NCBI RefSeq assembly: GCF_002994745.2
Contig: NC_037093.1
Location: 51,812,384-51,876,383 of the forward strand
Direction of reading: 5' to 3'
DNA: 64,000 nucleotides
Origin: Rosa chinensis
Lineage: Eukaryota; Streptophyta; Magnoliopsida; Rosales; Rosaceae
Under the pieces are notes generated by a model, which ran no database searches, had not been told where the DNA came from, and saw only the letters and a list, made by a program, of their open reading frames with translations. The position numbers and the translations under genes are program-made. Below are positions 43,791-56,114 of the stretch, one piece after another. The stretch's first letter is position 1, and every line of letters begins with the position of its first letter.

Positions 43791-44034
43791 CATCGTTTGC
43801 GGAAGTTATCCGAACTCCCATGACTGTAGTCATCAAGGGGATGCAGACATCAGGGGGAGATGTCTATATGTAGGGGGAGATGTCTATATGTAGGGTCTCG
43901 AAACGTGAAAGGTGTGTTGTGCTCTTTTTCCCCTTCGACCGAGGTTATTTTTGTCCCACAGGGTTTTTGTTACTCGGGAAGGTTTTTAATGAGGCAACGA
44001 GAGGAGCACCACGTTTGGGTGACACAAGGGGGAG

Positions 44035-44258
44035 TGTTCAAGTAAATCTAAAATATGTATCTAGCCCAAACTCTAGGTTACTTAACCTAGTTGTAATAGG
44101 GTTAGGAATTAGAGATATTCATAGATATCCGATTAATTGTACGATAACTTTCCTTATACGACTCTGATTCTATGTCTTGTAATCCTCTATATAAAGAGAC
44201 CCCTATTATCAATAAAAGCACGACTCAATTCTCTCCCAATTTCAGTTTTCCTTAAACA
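44035..44258 (+). repeat. 3' LTR of Copia element C
   Basis: 224 bp. Lacks 13 bp present in the 5' LTR near 37100. Confidence 0.9.
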
Positions 44259-44263
44259 CAAAA

Positions 44264-45470
44264 CACAAATTTGAACAAAAAATAATGTGAAACTTATCTC
44301 GGTAGATCACAAATGCTTCCATTGCTATCAGAACAACATAGCCTTCTCTTTTTCTTCATTGTTGTTGTAATCACAATCCCTATACTCCTACAACAATGTG
44401 TAAACCACAACTCAAGAAGGGGCATTGGACAAAATCATATAGATTGAACATGAAAGAAATTGGACAAAAAAGGCATGTTGATTAACAATATAGCGTTATT
44501 TGATTGACAAACCTTTCTGAGACGAGACAGAGTATATGAAGTCTAAAGAAATTCTTTATAGCTTCAGTTCCCCAACTTTTTTGGTCATGAATCAAAAACG
44601 AAATTGTGTTTTTTCTCTGATAATTGATTCATTAGTTTTTTCCTTTGGTGTTTCTTTTACATTTAATAGTATGTAGCTGCGATTTGGATTTTGTAGTTGG
44701 AGAACTAGTCAACCGCAAAAGTAATATGATGAAAGCCTAAGTACTGATGATTTGGTTTATTTTTCCAGAGGCAAAGAATAAGAAATTGAAGCAATAGTTC
44801 ACCAACAACAGATGATGAAAGTATTGTTTGTGTACAATGGTAAGAGAGTGGTAAATTGATCAGCCACTGTCGTAGAATAAGAGTGAAATTGCAGAATTTT
44901 AGACAATAATTACCTCTGTTATGACTATGTAGCTACTTGATAGGAGTATTTTATGTGATGTTTGTAATGTTAATTCCTATATTAATCTTTGTTACTTCAT
45001 TTTATTTTCTATTTATTTATTTAATTTTGCCGCTGAGCTGTGACCTATTGGTAAGTTATAATTCTAACATTGTAAATATCATAGGTTCGATTTTCACTGA
45101 CATATGTAAGGGTGGAGTGGGTTAAGGGTTTTTTTATGATTTTTTAATTTACTTTTGTGTTTATTAGGTTTTTCGGAGTAAATATACAAAAATGAAATCA
45201 TATGGAGGAAATATGCTCAAATAAAGAGAGGGCTTTTGACCAAATACCTAAATTTGGCTTAACAAATGCCAATTTACTTCACTACCTAACAGATTTGTGT
45301 GCCCACTTAACCCCAATTAATATAAAAGACACTTATAGGTTCTGAAAATCTAAAATTTACCAATTTCCACTATAACTCTCTCCATCTCATTACTCTCATA
45401 CTCTACCACGATGACTATGGTGATCTCTCTCTCAGAAGCCCCCTCCTCCCCTCTCTCACCGGCGGTGGTG
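44264..45470. other. AT-rich intergenic region
   Basis: No gene or clear repeat recognised in about 1.2 kb. Confidence 0.4.
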
Positions 45471-45532
45471 TAGTCGTCTTTGCTTCACCGGGTGAGTTGG
45501 TTGAAGGTAGCGGTGGCGGTGGTGGTGGGTTC

Positions 45533-46005
45533 CGGCTATCTCAGCGTCGCCAATATCTATCTCAAGAGCGGTGACTTCGTGAATTGTTGGATCGAATTTG
45601 ACGGGTCAAGTCAGGTCTTCGTATTCATTTCATATTCGAATCTCAAACCCAGAGATCCGCTTCTCTCCTTCCCTCTCGATCTTGATCTACAACATCAACG
45701 ACTTCATGTATGTTGGGTTTTCTGGGTTGACCCAAGGAAACACAGAAATCCACAGCATTGAGTGGTGGAGATTCAGCTCGTCTTTCGATTCAACTCCCTC
45801 AACCGGGTCAGTAGCACTGCCGCCTCTGGCGACTAATCTGATGAATCCAACCACCAACTCGGTCAAATCTCCACCGCTTTCTTTGGCTCCAACTGGGTCC
45901 GATTCAGCTTCTAGTACTAGTACTGCACAGAAGAACAGTGAGTCTTATTCTTTCCATAACCAACTTTGCAAGCAAGGTCCAGGAACTGTTGCTAAAAGCT
46001 ATTCA
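45533..46005 (+). pseudogene. Fragment of an L-type lectin receptor kinase (LecRK-VIII-like)
   Basis: The plus strand reads GYLSVANIYLKSGDFVNCWI and YSNLKPRDPLLSFPLDLDL, then after a one-frame shift NDFMYVGFSGLTQGNTEIHS and IEWWRFSSSFDSTPSTGSVA. NLMNPTTNSVKSPP and HNQLCKQGPGTVAKS follow. This is the C-terminal half of a legume-lectin domain plus the linker toward the transmembrane helix. The family is a plasma-membrane receptor kinase group. The lectin N-terminus, transmembrane segment and kinase are absent, and there is a frameshift near 45690. No flanking inverted repeats were found, so transposon capture is only a possibility. Confidence 0.75.
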
Positions 46006-46009
46006 TAAA

Positions 46010-46450
46010 ATAATGTGTCTACTATCCAGAGAGAGTGAGGGAGAGGCATCGTTGAGGTGATAGTTCTTCGTTTGTGGTGATGCAGAGAGTGGTGATGTGA
46101 TCTGGTGACACATAAATACGAAATTAAAAGCTCAAGATATATATGATCATGATGATGGGAGCAGCGAGAGAGCACCATGTTTTTCAGTTCCATTGTCACA
46201 CAGTCGTGAAGAAGATGGTTAATGACATATTCAGAAGTCACTCTCAGCGTCCCCATGCCAAGCACGCGGACACAACAGACTCCATCCATTATTCGTAATA
46301 TTATTCATGAACACATATATGTGCATATGGAGTATCAGTGCCTAAAGTGAGTACTACTATGTCTGTGCATATATGGAGTATAACATGGAATTTCTATGTT
46401 GTTAAATTTGGTATATGGAGTATAACATGGGATTTTCATTTTGGTTAAAT
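46010..46450. other. Spacer after the lectin-receptor fragment
   Basis: Nothing recognised except a short direct repeat (TATGGAGTATAACATGG near 46371 and 46413). Confidence 0.4.
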
Positions 46451-46454
46451 TTAT

Positions 46455-46668
46455 TTTATTGGGAGTAATAAAAAATATTATTGCGGGCAATAATGTTTTT
46501 ATTGGGGGCAATAATAATTTTTATTAGAAGCCAATAAATAAATATTTATTAGGGAGTCAATAAATCTCCCAAAACTTTCAAAATTTTGAACAACTTCATT
46601 TTTTACTAATTATTGACCATCAATAAACATTTTATTGGGGGGCAATAAACTTTTTATTGAGGGGCAAT
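46455..46668. repeat. Cluster of seven TTATT...AATAA inverted motifs
   Basis: The pattern TTATT, a G-rich spacer of 6 to 8 bases, then AATAA occurs at about 46456, 46481, 46499, 46524, 46548, 46631 and 46653 (for example TTATTGGGGGCAATAA). Each copy is an imperfect palindrome. The last one is also the start of the 540-bp tandem array. Confidence 0.8.
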
Positions 46669-48240
46669 AATATTCTCCGGTGAACTATGAAATCTCCAAC
46701 GATATCTTTGGGGACATTCGGCGGCCTCCGGGGAATCCGGTGGCTGTTGACTGGAGTCCGGTGACCTGAATCGGGAGGCAGTTGGCCAGAATCTCGCGAC
46801 CGATGACTGGACTCCAGTGAAGTCTCCAATGATTTCTCTCTCTAAGTGACAAAGGGATGGAGGGAAGGCAAAATTGTCACAAAAGTAAACAAAAAACAAT
46901 AAAAAAATACTTAATTGGGTATTAGGGCAAAAAATATGTAATTTATTGGATAAGTAGGCAATCTTAAAAGATGTTTGGGTAAGTGGAATTAGTGTGGCTT
47001 GAAGTTCTAGCCCAAGCATGAGACCTTGAGGGATCGATTAGCCCAATCCATGGAAGTGACGCGGCAAATATTGAAAATATTCGGAAGATATTAATGATGA
47101 CATGGTGCATTTTCATTGGCCAAGTGATGTGGAGAAATCCTAATTCTCTCTCTCTCTCTCTCCCCCCCCCCCCCCCCCCCCCAATTGGGGGGCAATAATA
47201 TTCTCTAGTGAACTATGAAATTTCCGACGATCTCTTTGGGGACATTTGGCTGCCTCCAGCTAGATTTCCGGTTACAGGAATCCGGAATCCGGTGGCGGTT
47301 GACTGAAGTCCGGTGATCGGAATCCGGAGGCGGTTGACCAGAATCTCGCGACCGATGACTGGACTCCAGTGAAGTCTCCAATGACTTCTCTCTCTAAGTG
47401 ACAAAGGGATGGAGGGAAGACAAAATTGTCACAAAAGTAAACAAAAAACAATAAAAAAAAAAACTTAATTGGGTATTAGGGTAAAAAATACGTAATTTAT
47501 TGGATAAGTAGGCAATCTTAAAAGATGTTTGGGTAAGTGGAATTAGTGTGGCTTGAAGTTCTAGCCCAAGCATGAGACCTTGAGGGATCAATTAGCCCAA
47601 TCCATGGAAGTGACGCAGCAAATATTAAAAATATTCGGAAGATATTAATGATGACATGGTGCATTTTCATTGGCCAAGTGATGTGGAGAAATCCTAATTC
47701 TCTCTCTCTCTCCCCCCCCCCCCCCAATTGGGGGGCAATAATATTCTCTAGTGAACTATGAAATCTCCGACGATCTCTTTGGGGACATTTGGCTGCCTCC
47801 AGCTAGATTTCCGGTTACAGGAATCCGGTGACGGTTGACTGAAGTCCGGTGACCGGAATCCGGAGGCGGTTAACCAAAATCTTGCGACCGATGACTGGAC
47901 TCCAGTGAAGTCTCCAATGACTTCTCTCTCTAAGTGACAAAGGGATGGAGGGAAGACAAAATTGTCACAAAAGTAACAAAAAACAATAAAAAAAAAATAC
48001 TTAATTGGGTATTAGGGTAAAAAATACGTAATTTATTGGATAAGTAGGCAATCTTAAAAGATGTTTGGGTAAGTGGAATTAGTGTGGCTTGAAGTTCTAG
48101 CCCAAGCATGAGACCTTGAGGGATCAATTAGCCCAATCCATGGAAGTGACGCATATTAATGATGACATGGCGCATTTTCATTGGCCAAGTGATGTGGAGA
48201 AATCCTAATTCTCTCTCTCTCTCTCCCCCCCCCCCCCCCC
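46656..48240. repeat. Three tandem copies of a 527-543-bp unit ending in (CT)n(C)n
   Basis: Copies start at 46656, 47183 and 47726, each with GGGGCAATAATATTCTC. They run through GAATCTCGCGACCGATGACT (or close variants), a TAAGTGACAAAGGGATGGAG segment and AGTGATGTGGAGAAATCC, then end in a CT run followed by a C homopolymer (21 C in the first). Copies are very similar, with short internal indels. Minus-strand open frames recur at the same place in each copy but resemble no known protein. Confidence 0.9.
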
Positions 48241-49434
48241 TCTTCCTTTCTTCCCCCGTGACCATTGCTACGGCCTCTTCTTTTCTTTATTTTGTTTTGT
48301 TTTTCTTTCTATGGACGACTAACTCTTTAGTACTTAGGGGTTGTTGAAGCCCCAAATCATTCATTGTATGTCATACATTAACATTCAATAGAAGATCTCA
48401 ATTGTCCTCAAATACCTTTCATCCCTCATCCAATGGTGTCTCGCCATCATTATGATGCTGCCAGACGGGAAACGAATACCCATTGATCTGGAAGGTGGTT
48501 TGGCCTGAGGTTTTGACAGATTTTGATCGGCGTGGTTTTTCTGGATCGGGTTTGGAGGCAAGGCGTCCATGGACATCGGTTCTAGGAGATGAGTTTGGTG
48601 CTGGTGGGATTGGATCATAATCCATCTCCTTTCCAGACTATGGTGATGGCGCTAGAGCCCCGAATTCTTCTTAAAGGTCGGGCTTTGGTATGGCTTTGCG
48701 ATGCTGCTGTTTCCATGTTTCGTGGTGGCGGTGCAGCTGGTCCCTGGTTTCTGGCGGTGATGGTGCAACTGATCATTGTGCGCTTGCGGCGGCGAGTTTT
48801 GTCGCTCCGGTTTCATTCACTTCTTGTTTGCAGCAGTGAAGGAAACTGGGCTAGGTCAACTGTTTTGGGCCTAAGGTTTAATTATCTTTTGGGCCTTGGG
48901 CTGTTATTTAACTAAGTATTAGTTATTTCTATTTTTAATAAATTTCCCTACTTGTTTTTAGGGAACTAAGCACTTGTGCAATTTAGGGGTCTCTAGTGTC
49001 TCTGGAGTAATACCAAAGGAGGATTTACACTATTTTTCTATGTAATTTGATGGTCTAATGAGTGGACCTACTGTCTATGTACCACCGTGGGTACTACCAC
49101 ACCTTCTTGTCTGTCACTACTTGAGATGACAGCGGAATGATATGTTACGGACACTCTCGCTTGAGATGAATATATTTACACCCCTTTGGTTGATTCAAAA
49201 CAACTGTTATTATTCAGTTAAATGAAATATTCAACAGATCATATACTCAACTTTAGAAAAAGAGAGTTCCACTAGTACACAAGAGTTGAAATTAAACATA
49301 GGTATGGCCGCATAATCAATACGTCCATATATCACTTTCAAGTTTCGACATAATTGTCGCACTCCAACATGGACTTAGTACAATATCTAAATTGATGGAA
49401 TGCAAAGTTCACCATTAATGGCCTTTCATGTAAC
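48241..49434. other. Intergenic region, possible retroposon fragment
   Basis: A plus frame at 48589-48915 and a minus frame at 48618-48385 show no domain. The Trp/Val/Leu-rich style and the GGGCCTTGGGCTGTTA tail resemble the retroposon at 32633-33642, but I could not define ends. Confidence 0.3.
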
Positions 49435-50933
49435 TTATAGTTTATACTTTTTCATGTATTCTCCGAATTTGACTTCGCTATAAATCGGTGGATTGTTTTC
49501 CGATGTAAGTTCTTTTATCGGCCCGTATGGTTTTTGGAGGTCATCCGTACCCAAAAAACATGCAATTGAGATACGAGGCTCGACGGTTGGTTTCATCAAA
49601 ACTCTATGCTCCACGCTTTTGAACTTGCCATTTGTAATGATCTACACAAGTCAAAGCAAAATAAATAAGAATAACGCTACATGTACCACAACAAAATCAG
49701 AATATACGACCCTCATGGTGGGACTAAATTTATAGTTTTATTGAACTAATTAGTAATTAAAGGCTATGGTGCTCTCCACTGCCAAATGAAAAAAAAAAAA
49801 AAAAAAGATATATAAATTAAAAGTATGGCTAGCGATAATTTACCATAATGACTTCATGAGCATGCAACAACTTGTTGCAAATTAATCATAGAGAGGATGA
49901 TCAAAAGCATGTCTAGCTATGACCCTAATTATGAGTAGCAATATATGATTAAAATTTCATTAAGCAAACACTGCTACACCACCTGCATCATGTCAGCAAT
50001 ATTTGCTAGCAAAGCTCCCTTCACTGGGGGAACATCAATCCAAACATTTTGATGAAAAACTTGTAGGCCGCCAACACTGTCTTGAAGGAGCAAGGTGAGA
50101 AACGAGAGGTCCGAATGCTTGGTTCCGCCCATAGTCAAATGCGGTTCAGGGCAAATCGGGAAATAGTGGCACGCCAGTGACCTCGATTTGAAGCACCCTG
50201 TGCTTGCAAGATAATCACTATTGAGACCTAAAGCTTCTGAAAATAACTCGGATAACTTCTCTTGCACTCCATCGATGCGTTTCATATACTCACTAACTTC
50301 TCGTCTGCAAAATGATGTCAATGTCTTATTTACTAGAAATAAATAAATGTAATGCTCGATCGAGTAAACAAATTTAGTGAGTACAGTAGCGGAACATCAC
50401 CTGCACACTTGCGGTATTGCTTCAAAGCTTTCTGGGTCTTCCAGGACCTTGCATGACAAGGTATCCCTCCAGTCAGCTGGCGTCGACACCTTCAAATCTC
50501 CATTGCTGAAGAAGTTAACCTTCTGCGTAAAATCACGCGAGTACCACTTCACCTTCTCCTCCTGGGGCAGCTCATGAAACCCTCGGATACTTTTCTGGAT
50601 CCCCTCCATAACATTAAGCGGAATTCCATGGTTCACCAACTGAAAGAAGCCCCATGACTCAGCTGCTTTGTTTATGTCATTGACGATTTCTTTTCGCCTC
50701 TCGCTGTTATCAAAACCGCTGAGATCAATCACCGGAACTTGAAGGTTGCGAATTTTGTGATGTTGCTCATCATCTTCTGGGAATGCCGAGTTTAGTAGAT
50801 TCTCCGGAGGGTGTATGAACATGGTTGGGAGCTTGGTCACCCCAGTGTCTGCAATTCCTTTGACGCCAGCTTTGCTTTCGTCGAATGCTTTCAGCTCCTT
50901 CTCACGCTGATCACAATCCACAACTGCTGCCAT
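49435..50933 (-). CDS. 2-oxoglutarate/Fe(II)-dependent dioxygenase (ACC oxidase homolog / DOXC type), intact
   Basis: Three exons on the minus strand: 50933-50401, 50304-49983 and 49641-49435, with GT-AG introns, giving 353 residues, a normal family length. The N-terminal non-haem dioxygenase domain has [20 protein letters not shown] (about 24-43) and [15 protein letters not shown]. The catalytic half has HYFP (224-227), the Fe ligands H241 and D243 in KHSDLSF and H297 in VEHRV, and the 2-oxoglutarate site R308-S310 (RIS). All key residues are present. These enzymes hydroxylate or desaturate small molecules in the cytosol; despite the common name they are not ACC oxidase, and the substrate is unknown. 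The ATG at 50933 is preferred over the one at 50999, which lies on the TATATATA box (about 50997-51004). A Copia insertion begins 394 bp upstream. Confidence 0.93.
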
Positions 50934-51326
50934 ATTTTGGTGTTTAGATTGTAAACCAAGAACATGTTTGCAAGTTGAAGATGAGAGTAGCTGCCTCATA
51001 TATAGGCACTAGGGAGAAACAGAGAGAATAAGTAGGTGTAGTCGGCCAAGATTTATTTATTTATTATCTATATTGACTGTCAATCAATAATTGACACATT
51101 CGGACAAAGACTAAGATAAAGATGACTTGATTACAAAGGTAGTTGGCCAGCCGGGCCAGGGCAAAATACAATAACATCCTTCTACACCAACTCCCCCCTG
51201 TCGGCCGGCCCTATCTACACTTAAATTTTCTTTTTTAACGATCGACAACATTTCTGGTATAGGTCGTTGAGTGTGTCGTTTCCGAGATGCTCGGGGTGGG
51301 TTGAGAGGTGCTATGGCTGTTGGTCA
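50934..51326 (-). promoter_or_regulatory. Promoter region of the intact dioxygenase gene
   Basis: A CTATATATGA TATA box (minus strand, about 50997-51006) lies about 65 nt upstream of the ATG. Only this 394-bp stretch separates the gene from the Copia D LTR. Confidence 0.65.
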
Positions 51327-52036
51327 TGTGGAAGTAAAGCCACTTGTGCATCTTACTTCATGCTTAAGTTCTTGATAAGTATGATCTTCTTGATTAGTCA
51401 AAAATGGAGGCTTGCTTCATGCTTAAGTTCTTGATAAGCATGGTGTTGTTGATAAGTCAAAAATGGAGGCTTGCTTCATGCTTAAGTTCTTGATAAGCAT
51501 GGTGTTTTTGATAAGTCAAAGATTATGACTTACTTCATGCTTAAGTTGTTGATAGGTCAAAGATTGTGACTTACTTCATACTTAAGTTGTTGATAAGTCA
51601 AAGATTGTGCCTTACTTTCCAACATATGATAGTTGTAAAGATTGCATTTACAACTCATCTATAGCTATGTTTCTTAAGCTTTAAAAAGCTAGTTGTAACC
51701 TCCTCTATCTAGTATAAATAGAGGTCTTGAGTTATAGAGTTGTAATCTCATGTTGTGGTGAGTGAACACAAAGAGAAAGAGAGAGAGGAGTTTAGAGAGA
51801 AAAAGAGAGGTTTCTCCTAAAACTCAAGTGTCTTTCCTTTGTTAAAGTGTATTTCCTCCTATTATAAGAAAGAGGGTATTGTCAATTGTGCTATCCTTAT
51901 TGCAGTAGAGAAATCGTTGTATCCTTTTGCTATAGTAAAATCCTTCTACAATTTGCCTATCATCTTGTGCTTCACTCGTTTTCATAGTTTCTACTTCAGT
52001 TGTAATTGAGTGCCCCGTACCACAACGTTCCTAACA
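51327..52036 (+). repeat. 5' LTR of Copia element D
   Basis: 710 bp. Contains tandem units with TTCATGCTTAAGTTCTTGAT between about 51355 and 51615, and a TATAAATAGAGG promoter box near 51712. Confidence 0.95.
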
Positions 52037-52116
52037 GTGGTATCAGAGCTCCGGGTTTATAGCCGGTTTTCATGCTAAAGTGAGATCCAGTTAGTGGAAA
52101 AGAGGCATCTTCAACA

Positions 52117-55100
52117 ATGGCGACGAAGTACGAAATAGAGAAGTTCCATGGGAACAATTTCTCATTGTGGAAAATGAGGATAAAAGCAGTCTTGAGAAAA
52201 GATAACTGCTTGGCGGCAATTGGAGATAGGCCTGAGGAGATCACTAACGATGGCAAGTGGAACGAGATGGATGGCAATGCGATTGCTGATCTGCATCTAG
52301 CACTAGCCGATGAAGTATTGTCAAGTGTGGCGGAGAAGAAGACTGCAAAAGAGATATGGGATACACTCACAAAATTGTACGAGGCCAAATCACTACACAA
52401 CAAAATCTTCTTGAAGAGAAAGCTTTACACCCTACGGATGATGGAGTCGACTACAATGACCGACCACATCAACACACTCAACACCTTATTCTCACAGCTC
52501 ACAACAATGGGGCATAACATAGAGACGGGTGAACATGCTGAAATTCTACTTCAAAGTCTACCTGATTCGTATGATCAACTCATCATCAACTTAACCAACA
52601 ATCTAGAAATACTAGTCTTCGATGATATTGCAGCTGCGGTTCTTGAAGAAGAAAGTCGGCGCAAGAGCAAAGAAGATAGATTGGGTGGCTCACAACAGGC
52701 CGAAGCTTTGATGATAGAGAGAGGGAGATCAACGGAACATGGCCCCAGTGGGAGTCAAAGTCAGAGTAGATCAAAATCCAGAAGTAAGAAGAATGTCAAG
52801 TGTCATCACTGTGGCAAGAAAGGGCATTACAAAAGGGAGTGTTGGCGTCTCAAGAAGAATGAAGAAACCAAAGGAAAAGGTCCTGAGTCATCAAGGGCTC
52901 AGGGTTGTGTAGCAAGTACCTCAGATGATGGTGAAGTCTTATACAGCGAGGCAACAACAATTACTAAAGGGAGGAGAAAGTTTGTTGATATCTGGCTTAT
53001 AGACTCAGGAGCAACATGGCATATGACTCCCCAGAGAGAATGGTTCCACCAATATGAACATATCTCAAGAGGAACTGTGTTCATGGGAGATGATTATCCC
53101 TTTGAGATCGCTGGTATTGGTACCATCAAAGTGAAGACGTATGATGGTACAGTTCGCACCATTCAGGAGGTACGGCACGTGAAAGGCCTGAAGAAAAATC
53201 TATTGTCTTGAGGACAATTAGATAATAGCGGATACCAAATCCATGGTCAACATGGGATCATGAAAATAGTTAAAGGCGCGCTTGTGGTGATGAAAGCGGA
53301 AAAGATAGCTGCAAATCTGTACATGCTTAAAGGAGAAACACAACGAGAAGGAGAAGCATCTATAACGTCAGTAAGATCTTTAGAAGAATCAACGATGATG
53401 TGGCACCGTAAGCTTGGCCACATGTCGGAACGAGGTTTGAAGATTCTCGCTGAACAAATGCTTCTTCCAGGGCTCAAAAAGGTTTCATTACCCTTTTGTG
53501 AGCATTGTGTCACTAGTAAGCAGCACAGATTAAAGTTCAGCAGTTCTAATACTAGAAGCAAAGCTATCTTAGAACTTATCCATTCCGATGTTTGGCAAGC
53601 ACCAGTTCTATCCCTAGGAGGTGCAAGATACTTTGTGTCTTTTGTTGATGATTACTCCAGGAGATGTTAGGTGTATCCAATCAAAAAGAAGGCGGACGTG
53701 TTTCCAGTTTTCAAAGTATTCAAAGCGCGTGTGGAGCTTGAATCTGAAAAGAAGATCAAGTGTTTGAGGACGGACAATGGAGGAGAATATACCAGTAATG
53801 AATTTGATAACTTTTGTAAACAAGAAGGTATCAAGAGGCAGTTCACAGTGGCATACACTCCACAACAAAATGGAGTAACAGAGCGGATGAACAGAACCTT
53901 GTTAGAATGGACAAGAGCGATGTTGAGGACTGCGGAGATGGCCAAGTCATTTTGGGCAGAAGCAGTGAAGACCGCCTGTTATGTGATCAATCAGTCACCA
54001 TTAACCGCAATTGATCTGAAGACGCCAATGGAGATGTGGACTGGTAAGCCATCTGATTATTCTCGCTTACATACATTTGGAAGTCCTGTGTATGTTATGT
54101 ACAACGCCCAAGAAACATCAAAACTGGATCCAAAATCCAGAAAATGCATTTTCTTAGGGTATGCTGATGGAGTTAAGGGGTACCGCCTATGGGATCCCAC
54201 TGCCCACAAGGTGATAATCAGCAGAGATGTAGAAGGTTAGGTACAAGGAAAAGAAAATGATAGCACTTCAAAAGAGAAACCAGAGACTATTACAGTTCAA
54301 ATTGAAGATAAACAAGAACATGAAGTTCCAGATTCTTCTGAAGCGACACTAGAGCACGAAGAACAAGAACAAGTTGAGTTTGCAACTCCACGAGTTCGAC
54401 GGTCAACTCGGAAAAGAAGAGAACCAGCTTGGCACTCGGAATACATTATGGAAGGAAATGTTGCATACTGTCTACTAACAGAGGATGGAGAACCATCAAC
54501 TTTCCATGAGGCTACAAAAGGTCAAGAAGCTTCTTTGTGGATGACAACAATGCAAGAAGAGATTGAAGCCCTCCATAAAAATAAGACGTGGGATCTTGTT
54601 CCGCTACCACAAGGAAGGAAGGCCATTGGCAACAAATGGGTCTACAAGATCAAACGAGATGGCAATGACCAAATGGAGCGGTATCGTGCTAGATTGGTGG
54701 TGAAAGGGTTTGCTCAGAAAGAAGGTATTGACTTCAATGAAATATTCTCTCCTGTTGTTCGACTCACAACAGTTCGAGTAGTCCTGGCAATGTGTGCTAC
54801 ATTTGACCTGTGCTTAGAGCAGTTAGATGTGAAAACTACGTTTCTTCATGGAGAACTTGAAGAAGAGATTTACATGCTCCAACCAGATGGATTTGAAGAA
54901 AAAGAAAAAGAGAACTTGGTTTGCAGGTTGCACAAATCTCTGTACGGTCTCAAACAGGCGCCGAGATGTTGGTATAAGAGATTTGATTCCTTCATCATGA
55001 GCCTTGGATACAACAGAATCAGTCCAGATCCTTGTGCTTACTACAAGAGATTTGGTGATGGTGATTTCATTATTCTGCTGTTGTATGTTGACGACATGTT

Positions 55101-56049
55101 GGTAGCAGGCCCCAACAAAGATCGTATTAAAGAATTGAAGGCACAGTTGGCTAGGGAGTTTGAAATGAAGGACTTGGGACCAGCAAACAAGATTCTAGGG
55201 ATGCAAATTTACCGAGACAGAAATAGTAGGAAGATTTGGCTCTCTCAGAAAAACTACTTAAAGAAAATCTTGTGTCGCTTCAACATGCAAGATTGTGAGT
55301 CAATCTCTACCCCTCTTCCTATTAATTTCAAGTTATCCTCAAGTATGAGCCCTAGCAACGAAGCAGAGAGGATGGAAATGTCTCGAGTACCATATGCATC
55401 AGCAGTGGGTAGCTTAATGTTCACTATGGTGTGCACAAGACCAGACATTGCACAAGCAGTGGGAGCGGTTAGTCGATACATGGCGAATCCTGGTAGAGAG
55501 CATTGGAATGCTGTGAAGAGGATCCTGAGATATGTCAAGGGTACCTCAAATGCTGCATTATGTTTTGGAGGATCAGATTTTATTGTTAGCGGCTATGTTG
55601 ATTCAAATTTTGCAGGTGATCTTGATAAGAGTAAGTCCACCACAGGTTATGTGTTTACTCTTGCTGGAGGAGCTGTAAGCTGGGTTTCGAAACTGCAGTC
55701 TATTGTGACTACGTCTACGACAGAGGCAGAATACGTCGCAGCTACAGAAGATAGCAAAGAGGCAATATGGTTGCAAATGCTATTGGAGGAGCTCGGACAC
55801 AAACAAGAGAAGATTGCTTTATTTGGTGATAGTCAGAGCGCTTTGCACTTGGCAAAAAATCCAGCATTTCACTCAAGGACAAAGCACATAAGAGTTCAAT
55901 ATCACTTCGTTCGTGAGAAGGTGGAAGAAGGAAGTGTGGATATACAGAAAATCCATACAAATGACAACCTAGCAGATGTTCTAACAAAGCCGATCAACAA
56001 TGACAAGTTTATTTGGTGTCGATCCTCCATTGGCCTAGTAGAAACATAA
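52117..56049 (+). pseudogene. Copia D gag-pol polyprotein with three nonsense codons
   Basis: A single frame throughout. Gag (UBN2 type) occupies about residues 1-220. The zinc knuckle CHHCGKKGHYKREC is at 229-242, and protease DSGA at 296-299. Integrase starts with the HHCC cluster (H430, H435, C461, C464), then shows SFVDDYSRRC, TDNGGEYTSNEF and YTPQQNGVTERMNRT. Reverse transcriptase has YVDDM at 990-994, and RNase H has FGDSQSALHLAKNPAFHS near 1236-1253 and ends ADVLTKPI. Stops are TGA at codon 365 (53209), TAG at 518 (53668, where a Trp is usual) and TAG at 708 (54238). No frameshift was seen. The element would need only point changes to be open, so it died recently. Confidence 0.93.
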
Positions 56050-56114
56050 GCAATGTGGACATGGCAAAGTAGAAAGGATAGAAGAATTGCAAAAGTGACT
56101 TTAAGTGGGAGATA

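Larger units (their letters stand above)
37018..44258 (+). mobile_element. Copia element C, 7.2 kb, complete ends, decayed coding region
   Basis: LTRs at 37018-37254 and 44035-44258 begin TGTTCAAGTAAATC and end CCTTAAACA. A perfect CAAAA duplication flanks the element (37013-37017 and 44259-44263). CGTTATCAGCACGAGC follows the 5' LTR, as in Copia A. Order: leader 37255-38147, gag 38148-40000, pre-integrase 40690-40830, integrase 41150-41760, linker 41800-42130, RT 42290-43370, RNase H 43370-43790, and purine-rich stretches with AGGGGGAGA near 43850-43880 and a final AAGGGGGAG before the 3' LTR. Many stops and indels make it older than elements B and D. The LTRs differ by substitutions and a 13-bp indel. 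Another LTR element is nested in gag. Confidence 0.9.

Noticed and set aside
50934..50999. Upstream ATG extending the intact dioxygenase by 22 residues
   Set aside because: It coincides with the probable TATA box, and the extra residues are unlike family N-termini. The ATG at 50933 fits the homologous copies.
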